From: CAYLZN01 sp964387935
Lineage (GTDB): Bacteria > Acidobacteriota > Vicinamibacteria > Vicinamibacterales > JAFNAJ01
DNA: 19,748 nt
Assembly (NCBI GenBank): GCA_964387935.1
Contig: CAYLZN010000075.1
Coordinates: forward strand, 1-19,748
Direction of reading: 5' to 3'
Below are positions 12,602-19,748 of this stretch, one piece after another. Below the pieces are notes generated by a model. That model was not told the DNA's origin, did no database searches, and worked only from the letters and a program-made list of their open reading frames with translations. The position numbers were made by a program, and so were the translations under genes. Every line of letters starts with the position of its first letter. Position 1 is the first letter of the stretch.

Positions 12602-14968
12602 TTGAACGCCCGAAGTTCCCCAGGAAGAGGGTTATGGCCTCTTTCCCTGCTCGCCCTCGTCGGCCTCGTCGCCCTTGGCGCCTGGCTCTGGCGTACCTAC
12701 CTGCCCGGCACTGAGCGGGCCGGCGATCTCTCGCTCGGGCAGCTGCCTGCCGGCGTGGCGCGCAGCGACCTGAACCTGGTCGTCATCACCCTGGACACGA
12801 CCCGTGCCGACCACCTCGGCGCCTACGGGGCCACCGCGGTGAAGACGCCGGCGATCGACCGGCTCGCGCGGGAAGGCGTGCTCTTCGAGCAGGCGATGAC
12901 TACCGCCCCGCTCACCCTGCCCGCGCACTCGAGCATCTTCACGGCGCGATTCCCGCCGGAGCATGGAGCCCGCGACAACGGCGGCTTCTTCCTCGGCCCG
13001 GAACAGGTCACCCTCGCCGAGGTGCTGCAGGGTCATGGGTTCGCGACGGGCGGCTTCGTCGCGGCCTACGTGCTGGATCACAAGTGGGGGATCAACCAGG
13101 GATTCGACACCTATGTCGACGACTTCGACCGCATCCGCAACCGCGGCCGGTCGAGCGGTGACATCCAGCGCCCCGCCAACGAGGTCGTGGACAAGGCGCT
13201 GCCGTGGATGGAAGGCGTGAAGCGCGGACGGTTCTTTGCCTGGCTGCACTTCTACGACCCGCATACGCCCCACGCGCCGCCCGAACCGTATGCCACTGAG
13301 TACGACGGTCATCCGTACCGTGGCGAGATTGCCTTCACCGATTCCCAGGTCGGCCGCGTCATCGACTTCCTCGAGAAGAACGGCTTGCTCGACCGGACCA
13401 TCGTCGCCGTCCTCGGCGACCACGGCGAGGGCCTGGGCGATCATGGCGAGAACGCCCACGGGTTCTTCATCTACGAGTCGGCCGCGCGCGTGCCGTTCGT
13501 CATCCGGGCGCCCTTCACGCTGACGCGCGAGCGGCGCGTGGCAGACCCGGTGCGGGTGATCGACCTCATGCCGACGATGCTCCCGCTGCTCGGGCTGCCC
13601 CCGCAAGCGGGCGTGAGCGGCGCGAGCCTGGTGCCCCTGATGACGGGCGCCTCGTCTGCGCTCGGCCTGGAAGGCTACGCCGAGGCGATGTACCCGCTGC
13701 ACCACTACGGCTGGAGCGACCTGCGTGCGCTGCGCGCGGACCGCTACAAGCTCATCGACGCGCCCCGCCCGGAACTCTTCGACCTGCAGGCGGACCCGGG
13801 CGAAACGACCAACATCTTCGAGCAACGGCGCCCGCTCGGCGAGCGCATGCAGGCGCGGCTCCGCGAGATGGATCAGGCGTTCGTCAAGGCAAAGGCCTCG
13901 CTGCCCGCAGGGGACGTCGACCCCGAGGTGCGGGCCCGACTGGCCGCCCTCGGCTACGTCGGCTCGTTCGTCGCCAGCGCCGACGAGCCTCGTGAGAACC
14001 GTGCGGACCCGAAGGATAAGATCGAGCTGTTCAACCTGATGGGCGACGCCCGGGACCTGATGCCGGAGAAGGACTCCTTTCCGAAGGTGACCGCACTGCT
14101 CCGCCGCGTCCTGACCGCAGACCCCAGAGTGATCGACGCCTGGTTCTCGCTCGGCAACGCCTACTTCAAGGCCGGCCGCTACCAGGAGGCGATCGACCAC
14201 TTCCGCAAGGCGCTCGAGCTCAAGCCGGACTACGATCTCGCCGTCATCAACATCGCCGGCGCCTACCGCAGGCTCGGGAATGACGCGGCGGCCCTGGCAG
14301 GGTTCGAGCACTATCTGACGATCGATCCGAAGGACGCGTACGTGCGCTACCAGATCGGGGAGATCTGGCTCGATCGAGGCGACCTCGCGAAGGCGGAGCA
14401 CTACTTCAGGGAGGCGCTGGAGATGGACGACAGCGTGGCGCCGGCCAGGAACGCGCTGGGGGTCATCGCCTTCAGTCGAGGGGACGTCTCGGCGGCCGAG
14501 CGCCAGATCAACGAGGCACTCGCGCTCCGTTCGGACGTGCGGCTGGCGCGCTTCAACCTGGCGCTGCTGGCGGAAGCGCGCGGCGACTTCGCCGCTGCGG
14601 AACGCCACTACCTCGAGGAACTCGAGCTGCACCCGGACAGCTACAAGACGGCGTTCAACCTGTCGCGGCTGTACGAGAAGATGGGCGAGAAACAACTGCG
14701 CGTCGAGGCGTTGAAGCAGGCCATCGAGGGCAACCCGTCATTTGCGGAGGGACACTTCGTGCTGGCGCAGGCCTACCTGGAGACCGGCACGGACCTCGAC
14801 ACGGCGGCGGCGCTGGCCCGCAAGGGCCTGCAACTCTCCCCGCGCGCCGCGCTGGCGCCGCTCGGGCACTACGTGCTGGCCGATGTCTACAACCGGCAGG
14901 GTCGGCGCGATGCCGCTGCGCGCGAGGTGGCGCTCGGCCGCGCGCTCGAAGCCGGCCTACGCCCATGA
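12602..14968 (+). CDS. Membrane-anchored sulfatase-fold hydrolase/transferase with C-terminal TPR repeats
   Basis: 788 aa. A membrane anchor lies at 11-32, then a sulfatase/alkaline-phosphatase-fold domain at about 56-400: VVITLDTTRADHLGAYG (Asp65, Asp70), LPAHSSIFTARFPPEHG, LGDHGEGLGDHGE. In true sulfatases the last-but-one motif is C/S-x-P-x-R with formylglycine; here it is T-L-P-A-H (Thr105, His109), so no formylglycine can form. Thr as nucleophile is known in phosphoglycerol and phosphoethanolamine transferases of this fold. A linker with PEVRARLAALGYV (441-453) leads to about eight TPR repeats (470-780), such as AWFSLGNAYFKAGRYQEAIDHFRKALEL. The start is a TTG with TGGAG 5 nt before it; no in-frame ATG precedes the domain. 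The stop overlaps the next start (ATGA). Confidence 0.9.
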   Translation: MNARSSPGRGLWPLSLLALVGLVALGAWLWRTYLPGTERAGDLSLGQLPAGVARSDLNLVVITLDTTRADHLGAYGATAVKTPAIDRLAREGVLFEQAMTTAPLTLPAHSSIFTARFPPEHGARDNGGFFLGPEQVTLAEVLQGHGFATGGFVAAYVLDHKWGINQGFDTYVDDFDRIRNRGRSSGDIQRPANEVVDKALPWMEGVKRGRFFAWLHFYDPHTPHAPPEPYATEYDGHPYRGEIAFTDSQVGRVIDFLEKNGLLDRTIVAVLGDHGEGLGDHGENAHGFFIYESAARVPFVIRAPFTLTRERRVADPVRVIDLMPTMLPLLGLPPQAGVSGASLVPLMTGASSALGLEGYAEAMYPLHHYGWSDLRALRADRYKLIDAPRPELFDLQADPGETTNIFEQRRPLGERMQARLREMDQAFVKAKASLPAGDVDPEVRARLAALGYVGSFVASADEPRENRADPKDKIELFNLMGDARDLMPEKDSFPKVTALLRRVLTADPRVIDAWFSLGNAYFKAGRYQEAIDHFRKALELKPDYDLAVINIAGAYRRLGNDAAALAGFEHYLTIDPKDAYVRYQIGEIWLDRGDLAKAEHYFREALEMDDSVAPARNALGVIAFSRGDVSAAERQINEALALRSDVRLARFNLALLAEARGDFAAAERHYLEELELHPDSYKTAFNLSRLYEKMGEKQLRVEALKQAIEGNPSFAEGHFVLAQAYLETGTDLDTAAALARKGLQLSPRAALAPLGHYVLADVYNRQGRRDAAAREVALGRALEAGLRP

Positions 14969-16398
14969 CCTCGGCCGCGGTGACCGTCACCCCCGCGCAG
15001 CGCGCCTGCATGGAGTTGATCGCGCGGGGATGGCTGGCACCGCTCGACGGCTTCATGACCCCGGAGGTCGCCGACACTGTCGCCCGGACGGGCGCGCTCC
15101 CGGGCGCGGACGGCGGCGCATTCCCGTGCCCCGTCACGCTGACCCTGCCTCGCGCGGCCGTGCCCGCGCCGCCGGAGACGGTCCAGTCGCTGACCCTGCA
15201 CGACACGGACGGTACCGTGCTGGGTCGCCTCCACGTCGAGGCCTGGGTGACGCACGACGCCGAGGTGCAGGTTGCCGGCCGGTTGACCGACGTCCGGCTG
15301 CCGTCCCACGCGGATTTCCCGGACTTGCGCAGGCCGCCGGAGGCGGTTTCCGACTCCGGCACGCGACGTGCCCGTCTCGTCGTCCAGCCGGGCACGTTTC
15401 TCACCACGTCGTACGAGGCAGGCCTTCGCGCTGCGGCTGACCGGCTCAATGCGTCGCTCCTGATCGAGGTGCTGGTTGCGCCGCGGGACGATCGGCCGCT
15501 TACCCACTTCGCCCGGGTGGCAGCCCTCTCCGCATCGGCGCGTGCCCTGTCGTCCGAGGTCCTCGTGCTCGATATGCCCGACGACCTCGACACCGGGTCG
15601 GCGCGCAGACTCCGCACCTGGCTGGCGGCCCGTGCGGGCGCGACGCACCTGGCTGCCGAACCTGGACGCGACGCCGACTGGGACCGCTCCTTTGCGGCCA
15701 CCCTCGGGCTTCACGTGATCGATATCCCAGAAGCCGCCAGCCTCGCGCCCGCCGAGGCGCTGCTAACGAGGGAGGGCACACTGCCGCAAGGCACCGTCAG
15801 CCCGGACGTGGCGAAGGCCCTGGCCCCGGCGTGGCCGCCGAAACACGCCCGCGGGTTCACCGTGTTCCTCACCGGCCTGTCCGGGGCAGGCAAGTCCACG
15901 ATTGCGCGCCGTCTCCGGGCCCGGCTCATGGCGCGCACCAGACGCGAGGTGACGCTCCTCGACGGTGACCTGGTGCGACGTCACCTGTCCTCAGGGCTTG
16001 GATTCAGCCGCGAGGACCGCGACCTCAACATCACCCGCATCGGCTGCGTCGCCGCCGAGATCACCCGGCATCGAGGCATTGCCATCTGTGCGCCGATCGC
16101 CCCGTACGACGCCGCGCGACGGCAGGTCCGGCAGATGGTCGCGGCGGTCGGCGGCTTCGTGCTCGTTCATGTCGCGACGCCGGTGGAGGTGTGCGAGGCG
16201 CGGGACACTAAGGGGCTCTACGCGAGGGCGCGGTCGGGCGCCCTGCCCCACTTCACGGGCGTCACCGACCCATACGAGCCCCCGGCGGACGCGGAACTGG
16301 TCCTCGACACGGCGCAGCTCTCGCCGGGCGAGGCGAGCGACGCCATCGTCCGCCTGCTCGAGCACGAGGGCTACGTGCCGCCGGAGGAACGCCCGTGA
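14965..16398 (+). CDS. Fusion of a degenerate ATP sulfurylase domain with an intact APS kinase
   Basis: 477 aa. Residues 1-290 follow the ATP sulfurylase (Sat) layout: LIARGWLAPLDGFMT early, and SPDVAKALAPAWPP at the end. But the catalytic Q-x-R-N-P-x-H-x-x-H-E reads Q141-P-G-T-F-L-T-T-S-Y-E151, and GRDHAG reads GRDADW (234-239). Only the flanking Gln and Glu remain, so ATP sulfurylase activity is unlikely. Residues 293-470 are a complete APS kinase: P-loop GLSGAGKST (304-312), LLDGDLVRRHLS with Asp333 and Asp335, LGFSREDRDLNI, CAPIAPYDAARR and CEARDTKGLYARA. It should make PAPS from APS supplied by CysDN next door. It overlaps both neighbours by 4 nt. Confidence 0.9.
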   Translation: MTSAAVTVTPAQRACMELIARGWLAPLDGFMTPEVADTVARTGALPGADGGAFPCPVTLTLPRAAVPAPPETVQSLTLHDTDGTVLGRLHVEAWVTHDAEVQVAGRLTDVRLPSHADFPDLRRPPEAVSDSGTRRARLVVQPGTFLTTSYEAGLRAAADRLNASLLIEVLVAPRDDRPLTHFARVAALSASARALSSEVLVLDMPDDLDTGSARRLRTWLAARAGATHLAAEPGRDADWDRSFAATLGLHVIDIPEAASLAPAEALLTREGTLPQGTVSPDVAKALAPAWPPKHARGFTVFLTGLSGAGKSTIARRLRARLMARTRREVTLLDGDLVRRHLSSGLGFSREDRDLNITRIGCVAAEITRHRGIAICAPIAPYDAARRQVRQMVAAVGGFVLVHVATPVEVCEARDTKGLYARARSGALPHFTGVTDPYEPPADAELVLDTAQLSPGEASDAIVRLLEHEGYVPPEERP

Positions 16399-17303
16399 CG
16401 TCGTATCGCCTCGGCTTCCTGCAGGAGCTCGAAGCCGAGAGCCTGCAGATCATCCGCGAGGCCGCCGCCGAGTTCACCAACCCGGTCATCCTCTACTCGA
16501 TCGGAAAGGACTCGTCGGTGCTCATGCACCTGGCCATGAAGGCGTTCCATCCCGCGCGCGTGCCCTTCCCGGTCCTGCACATCGACACGGGGTGGAAGTT
16601 CAGGGAGATGATCGCGTTTCGCGACCGCTTCTGCCGCGAGCGCGGTCTCCGCCTCCTCGTGCACACCAATCGCAGCGCCGAGGCTGACGGCGTCACCCCG
16701 TTCACGCACGGCAGCCGGCACTACACCACCGTGATGAAGACGCAGGCGCTGCTGCAGGCCCTCGCGGCCGGAGGCTTCGATGCGGCGCTCGGCGGCGCTC
16801 GGCGAGACGAGGAGAAATCGCGTGCCAAGGAGCGGGTCTTCTCCTTCCGCGACCGCGCCCACCAGTGGGATCCGCGCACGCAGCGCCCCGAACTCTGGCA
16901 CCTCTACAACGCGCGCCTCGGCCCGGGCGAGAGCATGCGCGTCTTCCCGCTGTCGAACTGGACCGAGCTCGACGTGTGGACCTACATCCACCTCGAGAAC
17001 CTCCCCGTCGTCCCGCTCTACTTCGCCGCAATGCGGCCCGTCGTGTCGCGGAACGGCACCCTGCTCATGGTCGATGACGAGCGGTTCGAGCTCCAGCCCG
17101 GCGAGGTCGTCGAGGAGCGCCTGGTCCGCTTCCGCACCCTGGGCTGCTACCCGCTCAGCGGCGCGGTCGAGTCCACGAGCCGCACGGTCCCGGACATCAT
17201 CCGCGAGATGGTCGAGGCCCGCACGTCGGAGCGCCAGGGTCGCCTCATCGACTTCGACGAGGACGCCTCGATGGAGCAGAAGAAGCGGGAAGGCTACTTC
17301 TGA
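16395..17303 (+). CDS. cysD: Sulfate adenylyltransferase subunit 2 (CysD)
   Basis: 302 aa, the usual length. The N-type ATP pyrophosphatase loop is VILYSIGKDSSVLMHLA (about 31-47), followed by FPVLHIDTGWKFREM. GGARRDEEKSRAKERVFSFRD, then RVFPLSNWTELDVWTYI and FRTLGCYPLSGAVES are all typical of CysD. It ends EQKKREGYF, as most members do. It makes APS from ATP and sulfate with CysN, which is next in the operon. The GTG start overlaps the previous stop (GTGA) and has GGAGG 7-8 nt upstream. Cytoplasmic. Confidence 0.97.
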   Translation: MTSYRLGFLQELEAESLQIIREAAAEFTNPVILYSIGKDSSVLMHLAMKAFHPARVPFPVLHIDTGWKFREMIAFRDRFCRERGLRLLVHTNRSAEADGVTPFTHGSRHYTTVMKTQALLQALAAGGFDAALGGARRDEEKSRAKERVFSFRDRAHQWDPRTQRPELWHLYNARLGPGESMRVFPLSNWTELDVWTYIHLENLPVVPLYFAAMRPVVSRNGTLLMVDDERFELQPGEVVEERLVRFRTLGCYPLSGAVESTSRTVPDIIREMVEARTSERQGRLIDFDEDASMEQKKREGYF

Positions 17304-19243
17304 TGCCCGCGCGCCCCACCTTCGGCGAGTTCGAGACCTGGCTGGCCGATCAGCAGCACAAGGACCTCGTCCGCGTCCTCACCGCGGGCAGCGTGGACGA
17401 CGGGAAGAGCACGCTGATTGGCCGCCTGCTGTACGACGCGCAGGTGGTGTACGACGACCACCTCCACGCCGTACGCAAGGACAGTCTGCGCTGGGGCAGC
17501 ACGGGCGACGACCTCGATTTCGCGTTCCTGCTCGACGGCCTGAAGTCCGAGCGCGAGCAGGGCATCACGATCGACGTCGCCTATCGCAGCTTCTCGACGG
17601 CGCGACGCCGGTTCATCATCGCAGACACCCCCGGCCACGAGCAGTACACCCGCAACATGGCCACCGGCGCCTCGACCTGCGACGTCGCGGTGCTTCTCGT
17701 CGATGCCCGCGCCGGCGCCCTGCAGCAGACCCGCCGTCACGCCTTCATCGTCTCGCTGCTCGGCGTCCGTCACGTCATCGTGGTCGTCAACAAGATGGAT
17801 CTGTGCGGGTACGCGAGCGACGTGTTCGAGAAGATCCGGGAGCAGGTGACGTCGTTCGCGGCACGACTGGACATCACGGACCTCCGGTTCATTCCCGTGT
17901 CCGCGCTGCGCGGCGACAACGTCGTCGAGCGTACCGATCGCATGCCGTGGTATCGCGGCGAGACGCTGCTGGAGTGCCTGGACACGGTGCACGTGGCCTC
18001 GGACCGCAACCTGGTCGATCTGCGGTTCCCGGTCCAGGCGGTCGTTCGCGGCGACGACGACTTCCGGGGCGTCGCGGGGACGCTGGCGTCCGGGATCGTC
18101 CGGGTGGGCGACGAGGTGTCGATCTGGCCCTCCGGTGAACGCACACGCGTCTCGTCGATCCAGATGGCGGGCACGAGGCTCGACGAGGCCTTTGCGCCGA
18201 TGTCGGTCGTGCTCACGTTCGAGGACGACCGCGACGCGGCGCGCGGCGACATGGTCACCCACGCGAGAAACGTGCCGCGCCTGGAGCGGGACCTCGATGC
18301 GATGCTCGTCTGGATGGACGACGAGCCGCTGGAGGTCGGGCGACGGTACTTCGTGAAGCACGGGCACCGGACCCTGCCCGGCGTCGTCGCCGAGCTGATG
18401 TACGCCGTGGACGTCAACACGCTTCGCAGGCAGCCGGTCGATCGCCTCGAGAAGAACGACGTCGGACGCGCGCGGGTGGCGCTCACGCGGGCCGTGGCGT
18501 GCGATCCGTATCGGCTGAACCGCGCCACGGGCGGGTTCATCCTGATCGATGCCGCCTCGAACCGGACGGCCGCGGCCGGCCTGATCGTGGATCGGCAGCG
18601 GCAGGGCGTCGCCGCGGCAGCACCCGAGGACACGGCGACCTCCAACCCGGATCGTCTCGCGGGGCCGATCCCGCGAAGCCGCGTGACGCTGGAGGAGCGT
18701 GTCGCGCGGCTCCAGCAGGTGCCCGCGACGGTGCTGCTCACCGGGTTGGCGGGGTCGGGCAAGACGACGCTGGCGCAGGCGCTGGAGCGGCGCCTCTTCG
18801 ACGCCGGCTACGCCGTGGTGATGCTCGACGGACGGATGCTCAGAGAGACGGTGAGCCGCGATCTCGGATTCTCGCGGCAGGAACGTGAGGTCAACCTCGA
18901 CCGCGCGATTGGGGTCGCGCAGGTGCTCAACGGCGCCGGCCTGCTGTGCCTGTGTGCGTTCGAAGCCCCGTCGCGGCGGGCGCGTGCGCGCGCCCGCGCC
19001 GCCATCGGTGAGACGCGCTTCGTCGAGGTCCACGTGTCTGCGCCGCTCGAGGTGTGCCGGCGCCGGGACGCCGAGGGTCTCTATGCGCGCGCCGAGGCCG
19101 GTGACATCGAGCTCCCGGGGATCAACGAGCCCTACGAGCCTCCGGCCGCCCCGGACCTCGAGCTGCCAACGCATGAGCTCGATGTGGAAACGTGCGTGGA
19201 TCGGCTGGTGGCCGTGCTACAGGCACGGGGCCTCCTGCGGTGA
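17303..19243 (+). CDS. cysN: Bifunctional CysN (sulfate adenylyltransferase GTPase) / CysC (APS kinase)
   Basis: 646 aa. The GTPase part (1-450) has GSVDDGKST (29-37), the SEREQGITIDVAYR switch region, DTPGHEQY (108-115) and NKMD (163-166), followed by EF-Tu-like beta domains. After a linker rich in Ala/Pro, an APS kinase domain begins at about 476 with P-loop GLAGSGKTT (481-489). Its magnesium/substrate motif is LDGRMLR (508-514), whereas the upstream APS kinase has LDGDLVR, and the canonical SPY-x-x-x-R segment is AFEAPSRRAR. Later come EVCRRRDAEGLYARAE and the YEPPAAPDLEL tail. CysN drives APS formation by GTP hydrolysis with CysD. The kinase part may be weaker or different. It overlaps cysD by 1 nt (TGATG). 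Confidence 0.95.
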   Translation: MPARPTFGEFETWLADQQHKDLVRVLTAGSVDDGKSTLIGRLLYDAQVVYDDHLHAVRKDSLRWGSTGDDLDFAFLLDGLKSEREQGITIDVAYRSFSTARRRFIIADTPGHEQYTRNMATGASTCDVAVLLVDARAGALQQTRRHAFIVSLLGVRHVIVVVNKMDLCGYASDVFEKIREQVTSFAARLDITDLRFIPVSALRGDNVVERTDRMPWYRGETLLECLDTVHVASDRNLVDLRFPVQAVVRGDDDFRGVAGTLASGIVRVGDEVSIWPSGERTRVSSIQMAGTRLDEAFAPMSVVLTFEDDRDAARGDMVTHARNVPRLERDLDAMLVWMDDEPLEVGRRYFVKHGHRTLPGVVAELMYAVDVNTLRRQPVDRLEKNDVGRARVALTRAVACDPYRLNRATGGFILIDAASNRTAAAGLIVDRQRQGVAAAAPEDTATSNPDRLAGPIPRSRVTLEERVARLQQVPATVLLTGLAGSGKTTLAQALERRLFDAGYAVVMLDGRMLRETVSRDLGFSRQEREVNLDRAIGVAQVLNGAGLLCLCAFEAPSRRARARARAAIGETRFVEVHVSAPLEVCRRRDAEGLYARAEAGDIELPGINEPYEPPAAPDLELPTHELDVETCVDRLVAVLQARGLLR

Positions 19244-19250
19244 CCGGCGC

Positions 19251-19289
19251 CACTCCCAAGTCGGGCGAGGGTCCTCAACGGCCCCAACC
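19251..19289. repeat. 39-bp dispersed element, copy 2
   Basis: It begins CACTCCCAAGTCGG and ends CCCCAACC. It aligns without gaps to 6782-6820, with 33 of 39 bases identical. It starts 8 nt after the cysNC stop and is followed 30 nt later by an ACCGATN array. Confidence 0.8.
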
Positions 19290-19319
19290 GCGGTTCGGCG
19301 CGCCGTCACCAACCTGAGC

Positions 19320-19361
19320 ACCGATGACCGATAACCGGCAACCGATGACCGACAACCGGTC
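19320..19361. repeat. Tandem 7-bp repeat ACCGATN/ACCGGNN (6 units)
   Basis: ACCGATG, ACCGATA, ACCGGCA, ACCGATG, ACCGACA, ACCGGTC in exact phase. It ends at the base before a TATCAT -10-like box and 16 nt before the homoserine dehydrogenase ATG. Confidence 0.95.
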
Positions 19362-19367
19362 TATCAT
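19362..19367 (+). promoter_or_regulatory. Possible -10 box (TATCAT), leaderless start of homoserine dehydrogenase
   Basis: TATCAT matches five of six -10 bases and lies 10 nt before the ATG at 19378. The stretch between has no purine-rich ribosome site (CTTTCTACCC). The -35 region would fall inside the ACCGATN array. Confidence 0.4.
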
Positions 19368-19377
19368 CTTTCTACCC

Positions 19378-19748
19378 ATGAACGTCGCGCTGGTTGGTTT
19401 CGGCACCGTGGGCCAGGCGGTCGCCCGCATCCTCACAACCCGCCCCGGCCCTTTGCGCCTCACCCACGTCTGCGTCCGCGGTGGTGCCGCGCGGAGGGTG
19501 CCCTGGATTCCCGACGGCGTCACCTGGACGGATCGCTTCGAGGATCTGCTCGACCCGCGGGTGGATGCCATCGTCGAGGTCATCGGCGGGCTGAACCCGG
19601 CGGGGCCCTGGATTCGCCAGGCGCTCGCGGCCGGCAAGTCCGTCGTCACGGCCAACAAGCAACTGCTCGCCCAGCAGGGGCATGACCTGCTGGCTCTGGC
19701 CGCGACGCACCGGCGTCACCTCGCGTTCGAAGCATCCGTCGCGGGAGG
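19378..19748 (+). CDS. hom: Homoserine dehydrogenase, N-terminal part (runs off the window)
   Basis: The first 123 codons are present. The NAD(P)-binding start is NVALVGFGTVGQAVARIL. Further on are DAIVEVIGGLNPAGPWIRQAL, GKSVVTANKQLLA and FEASVAGG, all standard for homoserine dehydrogenase, which reduces aspartate semialdehyde to homoserine on the way to Thr and Met. A full enzyme is 400 residues or more, so about 70% lies beyond the window. No Shine-Dalgarno site precedes the ATG. Its place after the sulfate-activation operon fits a broad methionine/sulfur theme, but the repeat-filled gap suggests separate transcription. Confidence 0.93.
   Translation, partial: MNVALVGFGTVGQAVARILTTRPGPLRLTHVCVRGGAARRVPWIPDGVTWTDRFEDLLDPRVDAIVEVIGGLNPAGPWIRQALAAGKSVVTANKQLLAQQGHDLLALAATHRRHLAFEASVAG

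Noticed and set aside
12632..14695. 687-aa open frame antisense to the sulfatase-like gene
   Set aside because: A shadow frame typical of high-G+C DNA; the product is Arg/Val/Glu-rich with no domain, while the plus strand has clear motifs.
14965..15830. Working ATP sulfurylase (sat)
   Set aside because: Both catalytic His and the R-N-P of the active-site motif are replaced; only the fold outline remains.
17294..19174. 626-aa open frame antisense to cysN/cysC
   Set aside because: Same reason: codon-bias mirror of a well-supported gene.

Overview
The window is high-G+C bacterial DNA with tightly packed genes and many 1-4 nt stop/start overlaps. The best guess at origin is an acidobacterium-like Gram-negative, perhaps a Vicinamibacteria relative. 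This is inferred from an Oar-type TonB-dependent receptor with an N-terminal carboxypeptidase-regulatory domain, a sulfatase-like/TPR fusion protein, lipoprotein and Sec signals, and the overall base composition. A run of 10 Ns suggests a draft or metagenome-assembled scaffold.

Layout. (1) 1-1500: a small membrane protein, then on the minus strand a nucleotidyltransferase with an overlapping 53-aa partner, and on the plus strand a YkvA/DUF1232 protein. (2) 1502-1752: a convergent intergenic space made almost wholly of repeats. (3) 1753-7978: a minus-strand sulfotransferase, divergent from a plus-strand operon. That operon has two paralogous envelope phosphodiesterase/alkaline-phosphatase-fold proteins (the second crossed by the N gap), a 64-aa protein, and a three-segment membrane protein with an Oxa1/EMC3-like look. 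(4) 7979-9110: structured and repeat-rich DNA, then a small pair whose second member is a nucleotidyltransferase-like protein missing its catalytic half. (5) 9114-12323: a hairpin terminator and a minus-strand operon of a 124-aa secreted/anchored protein plus the TonB receptor. (6) 12602-19243: a four-gene, overlapping sulfate-activation operon. It comprises a membrane-anchored sulfatase-fold/TPR protein, a fusion of a degenerate ATP sulfurylase with an intact APS kinase, CysD, and a CysN-CysC fusion. (7) 19378-end: the start of homoserine dehydrogenase, running off the window.

How it fits together. The cys operon should make PAPS, and the sulfotransferase at 1753-2388 is a PAPS user. No PAPS reductase is visible, so the activated sulfate could serve envelope sulfation as well as assimilation. 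Three predicted extracytoplasmic proteins of the alkaline phosphatase fold lie in the same 13 kb, and the sulfatase-like one lacks the formylglycine residue.

Most unusual non-coding signal: nearly every longer intergenic space carries tandem repeats with an exact 7-bp period, but of different sequence at each place (GAGCCCT, GGCTCGC/GGCGGGC, GTACGCC, GACGGAC, ACCGATN). Several begin within a few bases of a stop codon. The ACCGATN type sits just before start codons and is preceded in both cases by the same 39-bp element. A large nested hairpin (6655-6762) interrupts the phosphodiesterase operon. The best candidates for something undescribed are the phosphodiesterase/small-protein/membrane-protein operon and the heptamer repeat system.
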